From NCBI RefSeq assembly GCF_947502995.1, contig NZ_CANNBW010000002.1, forward strand, positions 186,001-250,000: DNA of 64,000 nucleotides. The letters run 5' to 3'. Position 1 is the first letter of the stretch. Every line of letters begins with the position of its first letter. The DNA is from an uncultured Tenacibaculum sp. GTDB lineage: Bacteria > Bacteroidota > Bacteroidia > Flavobacteriales > Flavobacteriaceae. This document shows positions 44,650 to 54,198 of this stretch, piece by piece. A model generated the notes under the pieces. That model was not told where the DNA came from. It saw only the letters and a list, made by a program, of their open reading frames with translations, and did not search any database. A program made the translations under genes and the position numbers.

Positions 44650-46407
44650 ATGAACACAGATATAGAAAACTTATTTAAAGATAAAGTATTAGGACATCCA
44701 GCAGGATTATTTGTACTTTTCTTTACAGAAATGTGGGAGCGTTTTTCATACTATGGAATGCGTGGTATTTTAGTAATATTCTTAACAGGTGCAGTTACTG
44801 GAAATAATCCAGGTTGGGGTTGGAGTACACCAGCTGCTCTATCTTTGTTAGGAACATATGCACTTTTTGTGTATTTAACACCTTTACTAGGAGGTTGGCT
44901 AGCCGATAATAAAATCGGTTATCGTATGGCAGTTGTTATTGGAGCATTGTTGATGACTGTAGGACACGCAGCAATGGCTGTTGAAACTCCAACATTTTTA
45001 TATATAGGTATCTTCTTTTTAATAATAGGAAACGGTTTTTTTAAACCTAATATGACTTCAATTATATCTAAAATGTATGCAGGTAAAGATGAAAAGAAAG
45101 ATGGAGCATATAATATATTTTATATGGGAGTTAATGCTGGTGCATTCATCGGAATTATGCTATGTGGATGGGTTGGTGAAAAAGTAGGATGGAGTTATGG
45201 TTTTGGATTAGCCGGTATTTTTATGTTATTAGGAATGATTCAATTTTATTATGCCCAACCAATTTTTGGAAGTATTGGTGATAAACCAAATAATGAATCA
45301 AAAGACATTATTGATACTTTAGTAGAAAACCCAGAGGGACCAAAGCTTAATAAGTTTACTTTACTTGATTACTCTTTAATTGCTGTTTTTACAATTTCAG
45401 CATTAATTTTTATAATTAATGATCCATTAAGTAAAATAGGGAATATTCAAACCCTTAATTTTACAGTAGCTGGAATGGTTGATTCTTTATTTTTTGCTTT
45501 ACTGGCGGCTATTTCTTTTATAGTACTATTAATTGTAAGAATTCCTAGATATACAAGAATAGAAAGAGATAGAATGATAGCTTTTGCTATTTTCTGTTTA
45601 TTTACGATTTTCTTTTGGGCTGCATTCGAGCAAGCTGCAGGTTCTTTGCCAATCTATACTCGTGATTTTACAGATAGAATTTTAGAAGGAACAGCTGGGA
45701 TGATTTTTAAAATTGTTGATTTACTTGTAACTGTAGTACCTTTAGGTATTATTACATATGTTTTAATCAGTCTTTTCAAAAAGACATTTACTAAAATTGG
45801 TTTATCTAATATCATCTTAGGAGCAAGTTTTTTAATAGTTTGGATTATCGTTTTATACAAATTATACACTGAGTTTAGTGATCCTAAAGCTGAAGTGCCA
45901 ATTACTTGGTTTGCAATTTTGAATTCTTTATTCATTATCATGTTTGCACCATTATTTACGAAATGGTGGGATAGTAGATACAATCCACCTGCATCTGTAA
46001 AATACTTTTTAGGTTTAGCATTGTTAGCTTTAGGTTTTGGATTTTTAGCATTTGGAGCTAGAAATGTTCCAGCTGGAGCAGAAAGTGCTAATTTAAGCAT
46101 GGTTTGGTTAGTTTTAGCTTATTTATTCCATACACTTGGAGAATTATGCTTATCTCCAATGGGATTATCTTATTTAAGTAAATTAATACCAACTAGAATG
46201 ATTGCATTCATGTTTGGAGTTTACTATTTAGCTATTGCAATAGGAAACAAATTAGCACATTATATTGGAGGAGATATCGAGAAGATTACTCAAGAGTATA
46301 GTCTTTCTGGATTTTTCTTAATTTTTACATTAATACCATTAGCATTAGGAATAGTGTCTTTAATATTACATCCAGTTTTAAAGAAATTAATGCACGGAGT
46401 TAAGTAA
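44650..46407 (+). CDS. POT/PTR2-family proton-coupled peptide transporter 2
   Basis: 585 residues, POT family: ExxER in TEMWERFSYYGMRGIL, LGGWLADNKIGYRMAVVIGA, FFKPNMTSIISKMYAG and FWAAFEQAAG, plus HTLGELCLSPMGLSYLSKL near the C-terminus. It is about 70 residues longer than transporter 1, mainly in the central loop and extra helices. Tandem arrangement suggests an old duplication with different substrate preference. A terminator follows 27 bases later. Confidence 0.94.
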   Translation: MNTDIENLFKDKVLGHPAGLFVLFFTEMWERFSYYGMRGILVIFLTGAVTGNNPGWGWSTPAALSLLGTYALFVYLTPLLGGWLADNKIGYRMAVVIGALLMTVGHAAMAVETPTFLYIGIFFLIIGNGFFKPNMTSIISKMYAGKDEKKDGAYNIFYMGVNAGAFIGIMLCGWVGEKVGWSYGFGLAGIFMLLGMIQFYYAQPIFGSIGDKPNNESKDIIDTLVENPEGPKLNKFTLLDYSLIAVFTISALIFIINDPLSKIGNIQTLNFTVAGMVDSLFFALLAAISFIVLLIVRIPRYTRIERDRMIAFAIFCLFTIFFWAAFEQAAGSLPIYTRDFTDRILEGTAGMIFKIVDLLVTVVPLGIITYVLISLFKKTFTKIGLSNIILGASFLIVWIIVLYKLYTEFSDPKAEVPITWFAILNSLFIIMFAPLFTKWWDSRYNPPASVKYFLGLALLALGFGFLAFGARNVPAGAESANLSMVWLVLAYLFHTLGELCLSPMGLSYLSKLIPTRMIAFMFGVYYLAIAIGNKLAHYIGGDIEKITQEYSLSGFFLIFTLIPLALGIVSLILHPVLKKLMHGVK

Positions 46408-46434
46408 GCAGATTTTATTTAGAAATAATAAAAT

Positions 46435-46467
46435 AAACCTACCAAACACAACTTGGTAGGTTTTTTT
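46435..46467 (+). terminator. Terminator of the DPP4-POT-POT operon
   Basis: 11-bp stem AAACCTACCAA/TTGGTAGGTTT (46435-46445 with 46453-46463), loop of 7, T-run. Confidence 0.9.
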
Positions 46468-46501
46468 GTAAATTTGGAATACTTATTGAGACATATAGAG
46501 T

Positions 46502-47017
46502 ATGAAAAATATTTTTTTAGTAGCTTTTTTTGTTTTATCGGCAATAACAGCAAAAGCGCAAGACGTAAATTGGATCTCTTTTGAAGAGGCATTAGAATTA
46601 AATAAGACTACCCCAAAGCCTATTTTAGTTGATTTATATACAGATTGGTGTGGATGGTGTAAGAGAATGGACGCTACTACTTATAAAAATGAAGTGATAG
46701 TTAAATTTATTAACGACAATTATTATGCTGTAAAAATGGATGGTGAAGGGAAAAATGATATTACTTTTAAAGGAAGAACTTTTAAGTTTATTCAGCAAGG
46801 AAAAAGTAAATACCATGAGTTAGCTGCAGCAATTATGAATGGAAAAATGAGTTATCCTTCAACTGCTTTTTTTAATCCAGAAGAACAATTAATTCAAACT
46901 GTTCCTGGGTATTTACAAAAAGAAAGATTTGAAAAAATATTAGCTTACTTTAGCGGAGAAGCATACAAAAGTACGCCTTGGAAAGATTTTGAAAAGAACT
47001 TTAAAAGTTCTTTATAA
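46502..47017 (+). CDS. Exported thioredoxin-fold protein (DUF255-like)
   Basis: 171 residues, signal peptide (FLVAFFVLSAITAKAQ), then a thioredoxin fold with the redox pair in DLYTDWCGWCKRMD and the cis-Pro in MSYPSTAFFN. Bacteroidota proteins of this type reduce or make disulfides in the periplasm. The preceding TAAATTTG (46469-46476) may be its promoter. It is convergent with comEC, 9 bases apart. Confidence 0.9.
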   Translation: MKNIFLVAFFVLSAITAKAQDVNWISFEEALELNKTTPKPILVDLYTDWCGWCKRMDATTYKNEVIVKFINDNYYAVKMDGEGKNDITFKGRTFKFIQQGKSKYHELAAAIMNGKMSYPSTAFFNPEEQLIQTVPGYLQKERFEKILAYFSGEAYKSTPWKDFEKNFKSSL

Positions 47018-47026
47018 CTAAAGAAA

Positions 47027-49054
47027 TTACTCTTTTAAAATATAAGCACCATCTTCATATGTATTATGAAATGGTGTTTTTTGTTTTTTACAAGTATTTT
47101 TCCATTGTTTCATATAACTCTTATAATTAGAACCGTCTGCAATAACTGCCTTAGGTTGTATTACTTTTAGTAATCGTTCCATATTTAACTTTGGTGAGTG
47201 TTTTAATATAATAATAGAGTTTTTTAGTTTTTTATTAGGATATACAGCTATACTATCAATAGATATAATAAAATAATCAGAGAATTTTAGTACATCACCT
47301 TTTACTAGAGAGTCAATTTTAGTAATATTTTCTTTAGTAATATAATTTTTCAAAAACGTAGTTTTACCAAGTTCAGAACCTTTGTAATTTGTCAATTTCA
47401 GGGTGTTTTGGTTTCTAATTCCTATTACTGAGTTTTTATTTTTATGGAATACAATAAATTCTTTTTTTGATTTAATATCATGTTTCTGATATATGTAAAA
47501 AGATTGAAGTATTAAGATGGTAAATAGTACTTTAAATACTATTTTTAGTTTAAATTTTTCAAATAGTAAAATAGTAAAGAGAATTAATATGTAGCATATA
47601 ATCATATTAGAAAAAGGCATGTTGATTTTCGTCAAAATAAACTCTTCCTGAGAAGCGATTTTATCAATAACAAAATTCATAGTATCTATTGTTTTTCCGT
47701 AAAATGTAACCAAGAATTCAGGAAGAATATTCAGAAAAGCTAAAGCTAATACAATGAATCCAAGTATTAGGATAAAACTTATAAAGGGTATGATTAATAA
47801 GTTTGTTACTAAAAATAATCCAGGAAATTGATGAAAGTAGTATAAGCTAATTGGTAATGTACTTAACTGTGCTGCGACAGAAACTGTTGATAATTCCCAG
47901 AATTTACTAAAAAGGAATGATTTAGGAGTCCAAAATTTAAAAAGAATAGGTTGTATCCAAACAATTCCAAAAACGGCCAAATAACTCAATTGAAATCCAA
48001 CATCAAATGCGAACATTGGATTTATCAGAAGAATTACTAACATAGAACTTACTAGAGAAAATTCTACGGGTTGATTTCTCTGGATCAGCTTTCCTATTAT
48101 TACAAATGTAATCATAATAGTTGCTCTCACAACTGAAGCTGATAAGCCGGTTATAAAAGCAAATAACCATAATAAGGTTACAATTAATACAGTTCTGAGA
48201 ATTTTTCCTCTTTCAAACTGTAATAAATGTTGAAATAAGTAATTTAAAAAGTAAAAAATAATCCCGATATGCAATCCAGAAATAGCCAAAATATGTATTG
48301 CTCCTGCATTTATATAATTATCTCTTAATTCAGAAGATATTTCGTGACGTTGTCCAAGTAGTAAGGCATTGATAACTGCAGATTGATTCTTTGTAAATGA
48401 ATATACTTTTAGTTTTTCTTGTAAACTATTTCTAAAAATCAAAGCTAATTTTGAAAAGCCAATATTTTTATTGTTCTCTTTTGTAAAGCGTTTATCATTT
48501 AGATAAAGTTGATGAATTATTCCTCGATTTTTCAAGTACTTCGAATAATCAAAATCATGCAGATTTTTGGCTTTGTTAATGTGTCGAAGTTTCGCTCTAG
48601 GAATAATTATTTTTTTAAAGTAAATAGAGTCAATGAGAATAGATTTATCAATATTTAAAATTAATTCTCCAGAACTATTCTTTTGATCTACTTGAATTAC
48701 TTCAGCAACAAAACGATTAGAATATTTATTTGGTTTTAATTTTTCGGTGATACTTAATGAGATTGTTGATTTTTCTGGAATATAAAACCTCTTATAAAAG
48801 TTCTCTTTATTAAAATTATTAGCAATACTGTAAGTAGTAACACCTAGTGATATAAAAACTACACTAAAGCTTATTCTGAAAAATAAGTTCTGTTGTAAAA
48901 TTTTTAAAAAGAATAATAAAATTAATACTATATAACTACCAAGTATTATTGATATATAGTTATATCTAAGTAATAGATAAGTGTGTTGTATGTATATACC
49001 AAAAATTACACATAGCAATATGTGCATAGGTATATACCTAAGTAATTTTTTCAT
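47027..49054 (-). CDS. comEC: ComEC/Rec2-family competence channel
   Basis: 675 residues, about ten membrane helices. N-terminal DUF4131-like region (RFYIPEKSTISLSITEKLKP), Competence domain with HILAISGLHIGIIFYF, TGLSASVVRATIMI, GFQLSYLAVFGIV and LPISLYYFHQFPG. ComEC moves single-stranded DNA through the inner membrane during natural transformation. The C-terminal metallo-beta-lactamase domain is reduced: the region ending QPKAVIADGSNYKSYMKQW has no HxHxDH metal motif. Single gene. Confidence 0.92.
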   Translation of the reverse strand: MKKLLRYIPMHILLCVIFGIYIQHTYLLLRYNYISIILGSYIVLILLFFLKILQQNLFFRISFSVVFISLGVTTYSIANNFNKENFYKRFYIPEKSTISLSITEKLKPNKYSNRFVAEVIQVDQKNSSGELILNIDKSILIDSIYFKKIIIPRAKLRHINKAKNLHDFDYSKYLKNRGIIHQLYLNDKRFTKENNKNIGFSKLALIFRNSLQEKLKVYSFTKNQSAVINALLLGQRHEISSELRDNYINAGAIHILAISGLHIGIIFYFLNYLFQHLLQFERGKILRTVLIVTLLWLFAFITGLSASVVRATIMITFVIIGKLIQRNQPVEFSLVSSMLVILLINPMFAFDVGFQLSYLAVFGIVWIQPILFKFWTPKSFLFSKFWELSTVSVAAQLSTLPISLYYFHQFPGLFLVTNLLIIPFISFILILGFIVLALAFLNILPEFLVTFYGKTIDTMNFVIDKIASQEEFILTKINMPFSNMIICYILILFTILLFEKFKLKIVFKVLFTILILQSFYIYQKHDIKSKKEFIVFHKNKNSVIGIRNQNTLKLTNYKGSELGKTTFLKNYITKENITKIDSLVKGDVLKFSDYFIISIDSIAVYPNKKLKNSIIILKHSPKLNMERLLKVIQPKAVIADGSNYKSYMKQWKNTCKKQKTPFHNTYEDGAYILKE

Positions 49055-49210
49055 AGCAGGGTAAAGTTAATAATTCTAATTTAAAAGTGAAATTTTGAAA
49101 TTAGGATATTACATATTCTAAGGAATTGACAGCTCTTTATAGACTCGAACTATCAAAATGTAATTAATTAATGTTGTTTTTTGATTAAAACATAGTTTGT
49201 GAAGCCTTTT

Positions 49211-49242
49211 TTTGTCTATATGTTAAAATAAATGTATTTTTG
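49211..49242 (+). promoter_or_regulatory. Promoter of the alginate lyase gene
   Basis: TTTG (49211-49214), 20-base spacer, TATTTTTG (49235-49242): exact consensus, overlapping the left end of the operator hairpin. Confidence 0.82.
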
Positions 49243-49280
49243 GTTGTCCAATTTGGTTTACCAGATTGGACAACCAAAAA
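49237..49280. promoter_or_regulatory. Triple TGGnnnnCCA operator / 21-bp inverted repeat
   Basis: A near-perfect inverted repeat (21-base arms 49237-49257 and 49260-49280, one mismatch, 2-base centre). It contains three 10-bp palindromes, TGGTTGTCCA (49241-49250), TGGTTTACCA (49254-49263) and TGGACAACCA (49267-49276), each 13 bp apart. It covers the -7 box and transcription start, an ideal place for a repressor; the half-site is reminiscent of GntR/FadR sites. In RNA it would form a very stable 5' hairpin. Confidence 0.75.
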
Positions 49281-49306
49281 CAAACAAACCCTTTTAACTT
49301 CAAAAA

Positions 49307-51016
49307 ATGATCAAAAAAATTTTAACCCTAAAAAGCAAACAAAGAATTTATGTGGTTTTAGCAGTATTGGCATGTATGTCTTGTTCTGAAAACGACATCG
49401 ATTTAGCAGAAACGAATGTAGATAATAGTTTACAAGTTCTAAATAATAGAATTTTAAATTCTAATGAAATCTCAGTGTCAGCTAATGGTGATGACGGAAA
49501 CATTCCCGAAAATACTCTTGATGGAAATTTAAATACAAGATGGTCTTCAAAAGGAAGAACAGGAAAGTATATTACTTACGATTTAGGTGATGTTAAAAAG
49601 ATCGATGCTATTCGTATTGCTTGGTATAAAGGAAATGAAAGGAAAACATATTTTCAGGTTGCTGTAGGAAATACAACATCTTCTTTTACTACTATACTAA
49701 ATAGAAAAACAACCGGCTCGTCGGGTTCAACAAGTAATTTAGAATATTATGAGTTGCCAGATACAGATGGTAAACTTTTAAGAATTCGAGGTTTTGGAAA
49801 TACAAGTAATGATTGGAATAGTATCTCTGAAGTAGAAATTATTACAACAGAGGCTAATGGAACTGTAACAGCAATTAAAGTACCAGCAAAAATAGAAGCT
49901 GAGAATTTTTCAGATCAAAAAGGAACTAGCACAGAAAACACTAGTGATTCTGGTGGAGGTTTAAATGTTGGTTACATTGATACTGGTGATTATTTAGAAT
50001 ATGAAATAGATGTACCTACGACAAAAGATTATAATTTCGAATTTAGAGTAGCTTCTTTAAATAAAACAATACGATTAGATGTATTGAGTAATGGAAATAA
50101 ATTAGCAGATATCAGTAAAGAGACAACTAATGGTTGGCAGAATTGGATTACTACGAAAAAAACAATTCGATTAAATCAAGGAAAACAAACATTACGTTTA
50201 TTAGCTACTGATGGTGGATGGAATATCAATTGGTTAGAAATAAAAGAAAGTCAAGGTACAACAAATCCTCCTTCAGGAGATTCTCCTGCAGCTGTCTTAG
50301 GAGGATTAAAAAATTGGAAACTGAATGGTTATTCAGGTACTTTAAAATTAGGAGATTCTAATAACGGATTAACTTATGTTGATAACACTCCAAACTTAGC
50401 TACATTTAGTAATCCAGATTGGTTTTATACTGATGGAACTTGGACTTATTTTAAAGCTCATACAGGAAACCCAACTTCAAGTGGTTCTGGAAATCCTAGA
50501 TCTGAGTTAAGGGAGTTAACAGCAAATGGAAGTGATAATATTTATTGGAATGGAACAACTAGTAAAGAGCACAGAATGATTTGGAAAGTAAAAGTAGATC
50601 ATTTACCACAATCAGGAAAGGTATGTTTCGGACAAATTCATGATAGAACAGATAAGTTCGACGATGTAATTAGAGTTCAATGTCAAGGTGATCCATTTCA
50701 GAATTCTGGAGAAATTACATTAAGAATTAATGGTTATGTAACTGAAGTTTTAGAAGGAGGAGGAAAGTCTGTTGGTACAATCCAAATAGGGCAAGAATTG
50801 TATTATGAACTTACTTACCAAAATAGCGTTGTTAAATTATATGAATTAAATAGTAGTGGAAGTAGAGTAAAAACAATATTTACATCTAAGAAAGCAGAAG
50901 CTAAAGAGAATTATTTTAAAGCAGGTTGTTATTTACAATCTGTAAAAGGAAAAAAATCTCAAGGTACTAACGATTTTGGCTTAGTTGGAATAAAAGAATT
51001 AAAAGTATTTCATTAA
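49307..51016 (+). CDS. Alginate lyase, PL7 family, with discoidin and CBM6 domains
   Basis: 569-residue lipoprotein (LAVLACMSCSE; lipid Cys 25 or nearby). Order: F5/8-type C (discoidin/CBM32-like) domain, about 45-185; CBM6 domain, about 195-318 (AKIEAENFSDQKGT, VGYIDTGDYLEYEIDVP, NWLEIKE); a short Pro/Ser linker; and a PL7 catalytic domain, about 325-569. The latter has its three signatures RSELREL, GQIHD and YFKAGCYLQ (catalytic Arg, Gln/His and Tyr). It cuts alginate by beta-elimination at the cell surface and fits a seaweed-associated life. No SusCD or other alginate genes lie beside it. Confidence 0.95.
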   Translation: MIKKILTLKSKQRIYVVLAVLACMSCSENDIDLAETNVDNSLQVLNNRILNSNEISVSANGDDGNIPENTLDGNLNTRWSSKGRTGKYITYDLGDVKKIDAIRIAWYKGNERKTYFQVAVGNTTSSFTTILNRKTTGSSGSTSNLEYYELPDTDGKLLRIRGFGNTSNDWNSISEVEIITTEANGTVTAIKVPAKIEAENFSDQKGTSTENTSDSGGGLNVGYIDTGDYLEYEIDVPTTKDYNFEFRVASLNKTIRLDVLSNGNKLADISKETTNGWQNWITTKKTIRLNQGKQTLRLLATDGGWNINWLEIKESQGTTNPPSGDSPAAVLGGLKNWKLNGYSGTLKLGDSNNGLTYVDNTPNLATFSNPDWFYTDGTWTYFKAHTGNPTSSGSGNPRSELRELTANGSDNIYWNGTTSKEHRMIWKVKVDHLPQSGKVCFGQIHDRTDKFDDVIRVQCQGDPFQNSGEITLRINGYVTEVLEGGGKSVGTIQIGQELYYELTYQNSVVKLYELNSSGSRVKTIFTSKKAEAKENYFKAGCYLQSVKGKKSQGTNDFGLVGIKELKVFH

Positions 51017-51040
51017 GTTAATTTGAACTAAAATCAATAA

Positions 51041-51074
51041 AAAAGAGCAATCAAAATAAATTGATTGCTCTTTT
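51041..51074. terminator. Bidirectional terminator
   Basis: 14-bp perfect stem AAAAGAGCAATCAA/TTGATTGCTCTTTT with a 6-base loop, lying between the convergent alginate lyase and TonB-C genes. A-run on the left and T-run on the right serve both directions. Confidence 0.88.
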
Positions 51075-51095
51075 AATATTCACTAAATATTTAAT

Positions 51096-52178
51096 TTATT
51101 CATCATTTAAAGAGAACTCAATAGGAAATTGATATTTTGTATTAACTCTTTTATTGTCTTTATACCCTGCCTTAAGTTTTGGTAGTTTTTCCACTAATCT
51201 TTTAGCTGCAATTTCTAAAATTTTACCATTGTTAGGGCCTTTAGCTTTTATATTTACTATATCTCCTTCAGAATTAATAATAAAAGACACATAAACGATT
51301 CCCTCAATATTATTATCTAATGCTTCTACTGGGTAGGCAAAGTTTTTAATTACGTGTTTCTTTAATTCGTTAGCGAAACAATCGAAAGAATCATCGAAAC
51401 TTGAAAAACACTCTTTAAAGGTCGGAGTTCTTTGTAGTTCATCAAAAGTATACACTTCATCAAGGTTTATAGTTTTAACCTTTTTTCTAATGTTTGTTTT
51501 CTTAACACCAGGAATATCAAACATTATTTTTAAAGTATACTGAACATTTACTTTAACTCCACTTTGTTTTCCAGGAATAAATTTTGGTAGTTTATTTACA
51601 ATTCTATTAGCTTCATCTCTTAATTCTTCACCTTTGTAAGGAAAAAGTGTATTTGAAATACTAACATTTCCTTCTTTATTGATAACGAAATTAACTAAAA
51701 CTCTACCTTGTATTCCTTTATTATAAGACCTGTTAGGGTATTGGAAATTATTTTTAATGTGTTCTGTGATTTCACTCTTGAAACATTTATTTTGTTTCAT
51801 TATTGCTACATCTTCACAAGATTCAAACAAAGGAATTTCATCAACATTAAAAAAAGAAACAGCTGCATTGTCATCTACTTTTTCAAGAGTTAAACTATTA
51901 ACAATTTGTGTTTTCTTTTTTACTTCAGAAATTTTTTTCGAAAAGTTGTTGTTAACACCTTTAACTAAATCTTTTTTTCTTTTAATCCTTCGTCTAGAAG
52001 TAACTTGAAATGATACTTTTTTATTTTTCTTTTTATCATCACTTTTCTCAATAGTACATTTAGTAATACTATTCAAATCTAAAAGAGGATCATTTTCAGG
52101 TGTATCACAAGTTTCAGACTTTTGTGCATAAGTAAGTAAACCAAGAAATAATAATAGAACAGAAAATTTTGTTTTCAA
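51096..52178 (-). CDS. Exported protein with two TonB-C-like domains
   Basis: 360 residues, signal peptide (FSVLLLFLGLLTYAQ), a basic Lys/Arg region (about 45-90), then two homologous units of about 100 residues. Each has ECFxxEL/I..HI...F.YP, G.V.V.F.IN.EG.I.....P, and KLPK..PG...G..VN.QY..PI. These match the TonB C-terminal (energy transducer) fold with two conserved Cys per unit. There is no TonB membrane anchor or Pro-rich span, so a role other than energising receptors is likely. Related domains occur at the ends of the M56 protein at 55.8 kb and the 59.5-kb protein. Confidence 0.87.
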   Translation of the reverse strand: MKTKFSVLLLFLGLLTYAQKSETCDTPENDPLLDLNSITKCTIEKSDDKKKNKKVSFQVTSRRRIKRKKDLVKGVNNNFSKKISEVKKKTQIVNSLTLEKVDDNAAVSFFNVDEIPLFESCEDVAIMKQNKCFKSEITEHIKNNFQYPNRSYNKGIQGRVLVNFVINKEGNVSISNTLFPYKGEELRDEANRIVNKLPKFIPGKQSGVKVNVQYTLKIMFDIPGVKKTNIRKKVKTINLDEVYTFDELQRTPTFKECFSSFDDSFDCFANELKKHVIKNFAYPVEALDNNIEGIVYVSFIINSEGDIVNIKAKGPNNGKILEIAAKRLVEKLPKLKAGYKDNKRVNTKYQFPIEFSLNDE

Positions 52179-52312
52179 AATAAACTAGTTTGGGGGTTGG
52201 GGCGGCAAATATAAAAGTTTTTTTGAGCTAGATTTTAAGTTTGAACTTCTTAATGATTTATTAAAATAATTTACATTTTGATTACATAAAATTAACATAT
52301 ATGGATAAATAA

Positions 52313-52338
52313 AAAACAGTTCCGAAAAGAACTGTTTT
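52313..52338 (-). terminator. Terminator of lysS
   Basis: AAAACAGTTC/GAACTGTTTT stem (52313-52322 with 52329-52338), loop of 6, T-run on the minus strand. Confidence 0.85.
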
Positions 52339-52365
52339 ATTAAAATTATGTATGTTAAAGCGGGT

Positions 52366-54060
52366 TTAAACTAAGTTTACAAATAAACCTTCTTCAGTTT
52401 TTTCAACTTTTGCAAGATTGTTTTTTGTTAAACCTTTAATAGTTTTATCCCATTTTTTATTACTTAATCCAGATTGTGTTTTTAAATCACCTAAAGCTAT
52501 TTTATCCGCTTTTTCTAATAAAGCTAAAACTGCTTTTTCATCATCATTTAAAGCTACAGTAGGAGCTTTACGTTCTGGTTTCATTTGTGGAAAGAATAAT
52601 ACTTCTTGAATAGAAGGATTATTAGTTAAATACATAATTAAACGATCCATTCCAATACCAAGTCCAGAAGTAGGAGGCATACCATACTCTAATGCACGAA
52701 TAAAATCTTGATCAATAAACATAGCTTCATCATCTCCTTTTTCAGATAGTTTTAATTGCTCTTCAAAACGTTCACGTTGATCAATAGGGTCATTTAACTC
52801 AGAATACGCATTAGCAATTTCTTTACCGCAAACCATTAATTCGAAACGCTCAGTTAATTCAGGGTTATCTCTGTGCTCTTTACATAAAGGAGACATTTCT
52901 TTAGGATAATCTGTAATGAAAGTAGGTTGAATGTAATTTCCTTCACATTTTTCACCAAAAATTTCATCAATTAATTTCCCTTTCCCCATGGTTTTATCAA
53001 CCTCAATCCCCATTCCTTTAGCAGCTTCGAATAATTCTTCTTCAGACTTACCATTAATATCAAAACCAGTAAAGTGTTTGATAGAATCTGCCATAGTAAC
53101 ACGTGCATAAGGAGCTTTAAAATCTACTTCATGTTCTCCAAAAGTAGCTTTCGTAGTTCCGTTTACTGCTATAGCACAATGCTCTAATAATTTTTCAGTA
53201 AACTCCATCATCCAGTTGTAGTCTTTATACGCTACATAAATTTCCATTGCTGTAAATTCAGGATTGTGAGTTCTATCCATTCCTTCGTTACGGAAGTTCT
53301 TTGAAAATTCGTAAACACCATCAAAACCACCAACAATTAATCTCTTTAAATATAATTCGTTAGCAATTCTCATGTATAGAGGAATGTCTAAAGAATTATG
53401 GTGTGTAATAAATGGTCTTGCAGCTGCTCCACCTGGAATTGGTTGTAAAATTGGAGTTTCTACTTCAAAATAACCAGCATCATTAAAAAACTGACGCATA
53501 GCATTAAAAAGTTTAGTTCTTTTAACAAATACCTCTTTTACATTAGGATTTACTACTAAATCTACATAACGTTGACGATAACGTAATTCCGGATCAGTAA
53601 AAGCATCGTATACTTTTCCGCTTTCATCTGTTCTTGGTTGAGGTAATGGTTTTAAAGCTTTACTTAATAATTTAAAATCTTTAACCATTACAGTAGTTTC
53701 TCCTACTTGAGTTTTAAATAACTCTCCTTCAATTCCTACAAAGTCACCAATATCTAATAACTTTTTATAAACTTCATTATATAAAGTTTTGTCTTCTCCA
53801 GTACAAATTTCGTCACGGTTAAAATATACTTGAATTCTTCCGTTACTATCTTGCAATTCAGCAAAAGAAGCTTTTCCTTGAATACGACGAGACATTAAAC
53901 GTCCAGCAATAACAACCTTTTTTCCTTCTTCAAATTTCTCTTTAATTTCCTTTGAATTAGAATCTAATGGAAATAGATCTGCTGGATATGGATTAATACC
54001 TAACTCACGTAATTTAGTTAGCTTTTCTCTACGTACAATTTCTTGTTCTGATAATTGCAT
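52366..54060 (-). CDS. lysS: Lysyl-tRNA synthetase (class II)
   Basis: 564 residues from the ATG at 54060 (MQLSEQEIVRREKLTKLREL); a longer frame would start inside the promoter. N-terminal OB-fold anticodon-binding domain (about 50-170, VVIAGRLMSRRIQGKASFAELQD), then class II core with motif 1 (FFNDAGYFEVETPILQPIPG), motif 2 (FSKNFRNEGMDRTHNPEFT) and motif 3 (GLGIGMDRLIMYLTN). A C-terminal extension of about 60 residues (KAVLALLEKADKIALGDLK) looks like a helical/winged domain common in Bacteroidota LysS. Single-gene unit with full promoter and terminator. Confidence 0.97.
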   Translation of the reverse strand: MQLSEQEIVRREKLTKLRELGINPYPADLFPLDSNSKEIKEKFEEGKKVVIAGRLMSRRIQGKASFAELQDSNGRIQVYFNRDEICTGEDKTLYNEVYKKLLDIGDFVGIEGELFKTQVGETTVMVKDFKLLSKALKPLPQPRTDESGKVYDAFTDPELRYRQRYVDLVVNPNVKEVFVKRTKLFNAMRQFFNDAGYFEVETPILQPIPGGAAARPFITHHNSLDIPLYMRIANELYLKRLIVGGFDGVYEFSKNFRNEGMDRTHNPEFTAMEIYVAYKDYNWMMEFTEKLLEHCAIAVNGTTKATFGEHEVDFKAPYARVTMADSIKHFTGFDINGKSEEELFEAAKGMGIEVDKTMGKGKLIDEIFGEKCEGNYIQPTFITDYPKEMSPLCKEHRDNPELTERFELMVCGKEIANAYSELNDPIDQRERFEEQLKLSEKGDDEAMFIDQDFIRALEYGMPPTSGLGIGMDRLIMYLTNNPSIQEVLFFPQMKPERKAPTVALNDDEKAVLALLEKADKIALGDLKTQSGLSNKKWDKTIKGLTKNNLAKVEKTEEGLFVNLV

Positions 54061-54094
54061 TGATATTCGTTTTATATAATTGAAATTAAAGGCG

Positions 54095-54125
54095 CAAAGA
54101 TACAATCAATTGTAGTATTAAACAA
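54095..54125 (-). promoter_or_regulatory. Promoter of lysS
   Basis: On the minus strand TTG (54123-54125), 20-base spacer, TATCTTTG (54095-54102). Confidence 0.78.
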
Positions 54126-54163
54126 TTTAGTTTTTTGTGATTTGAATTTTTTTTAAAAAAATT

Positions 54164-54195
54164 TTTGATATATAGTTTGAAAGTATTTATATTTG
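54164..54195 (+). promoter_or_regulatory. Promoter of the 54.2-kb candidate RNA
   Basis: TTTG (54164-54167), 20-base spacer, TATATTTG (54188-54195): exact consensus on the plus strand, pointing into a region without a reading frame. Confidence 0.8.
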
Positions 54196-54198
54196 CAG

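Noticed and set aside
47027..54060. Alginate polysaccharide utilisation locus
   Set aside because: The PL7 lyase stands alone between comEC and a TonB-C protein; no SusC/SusD pair, further lyases or uronate metabolism genes are adjacent.
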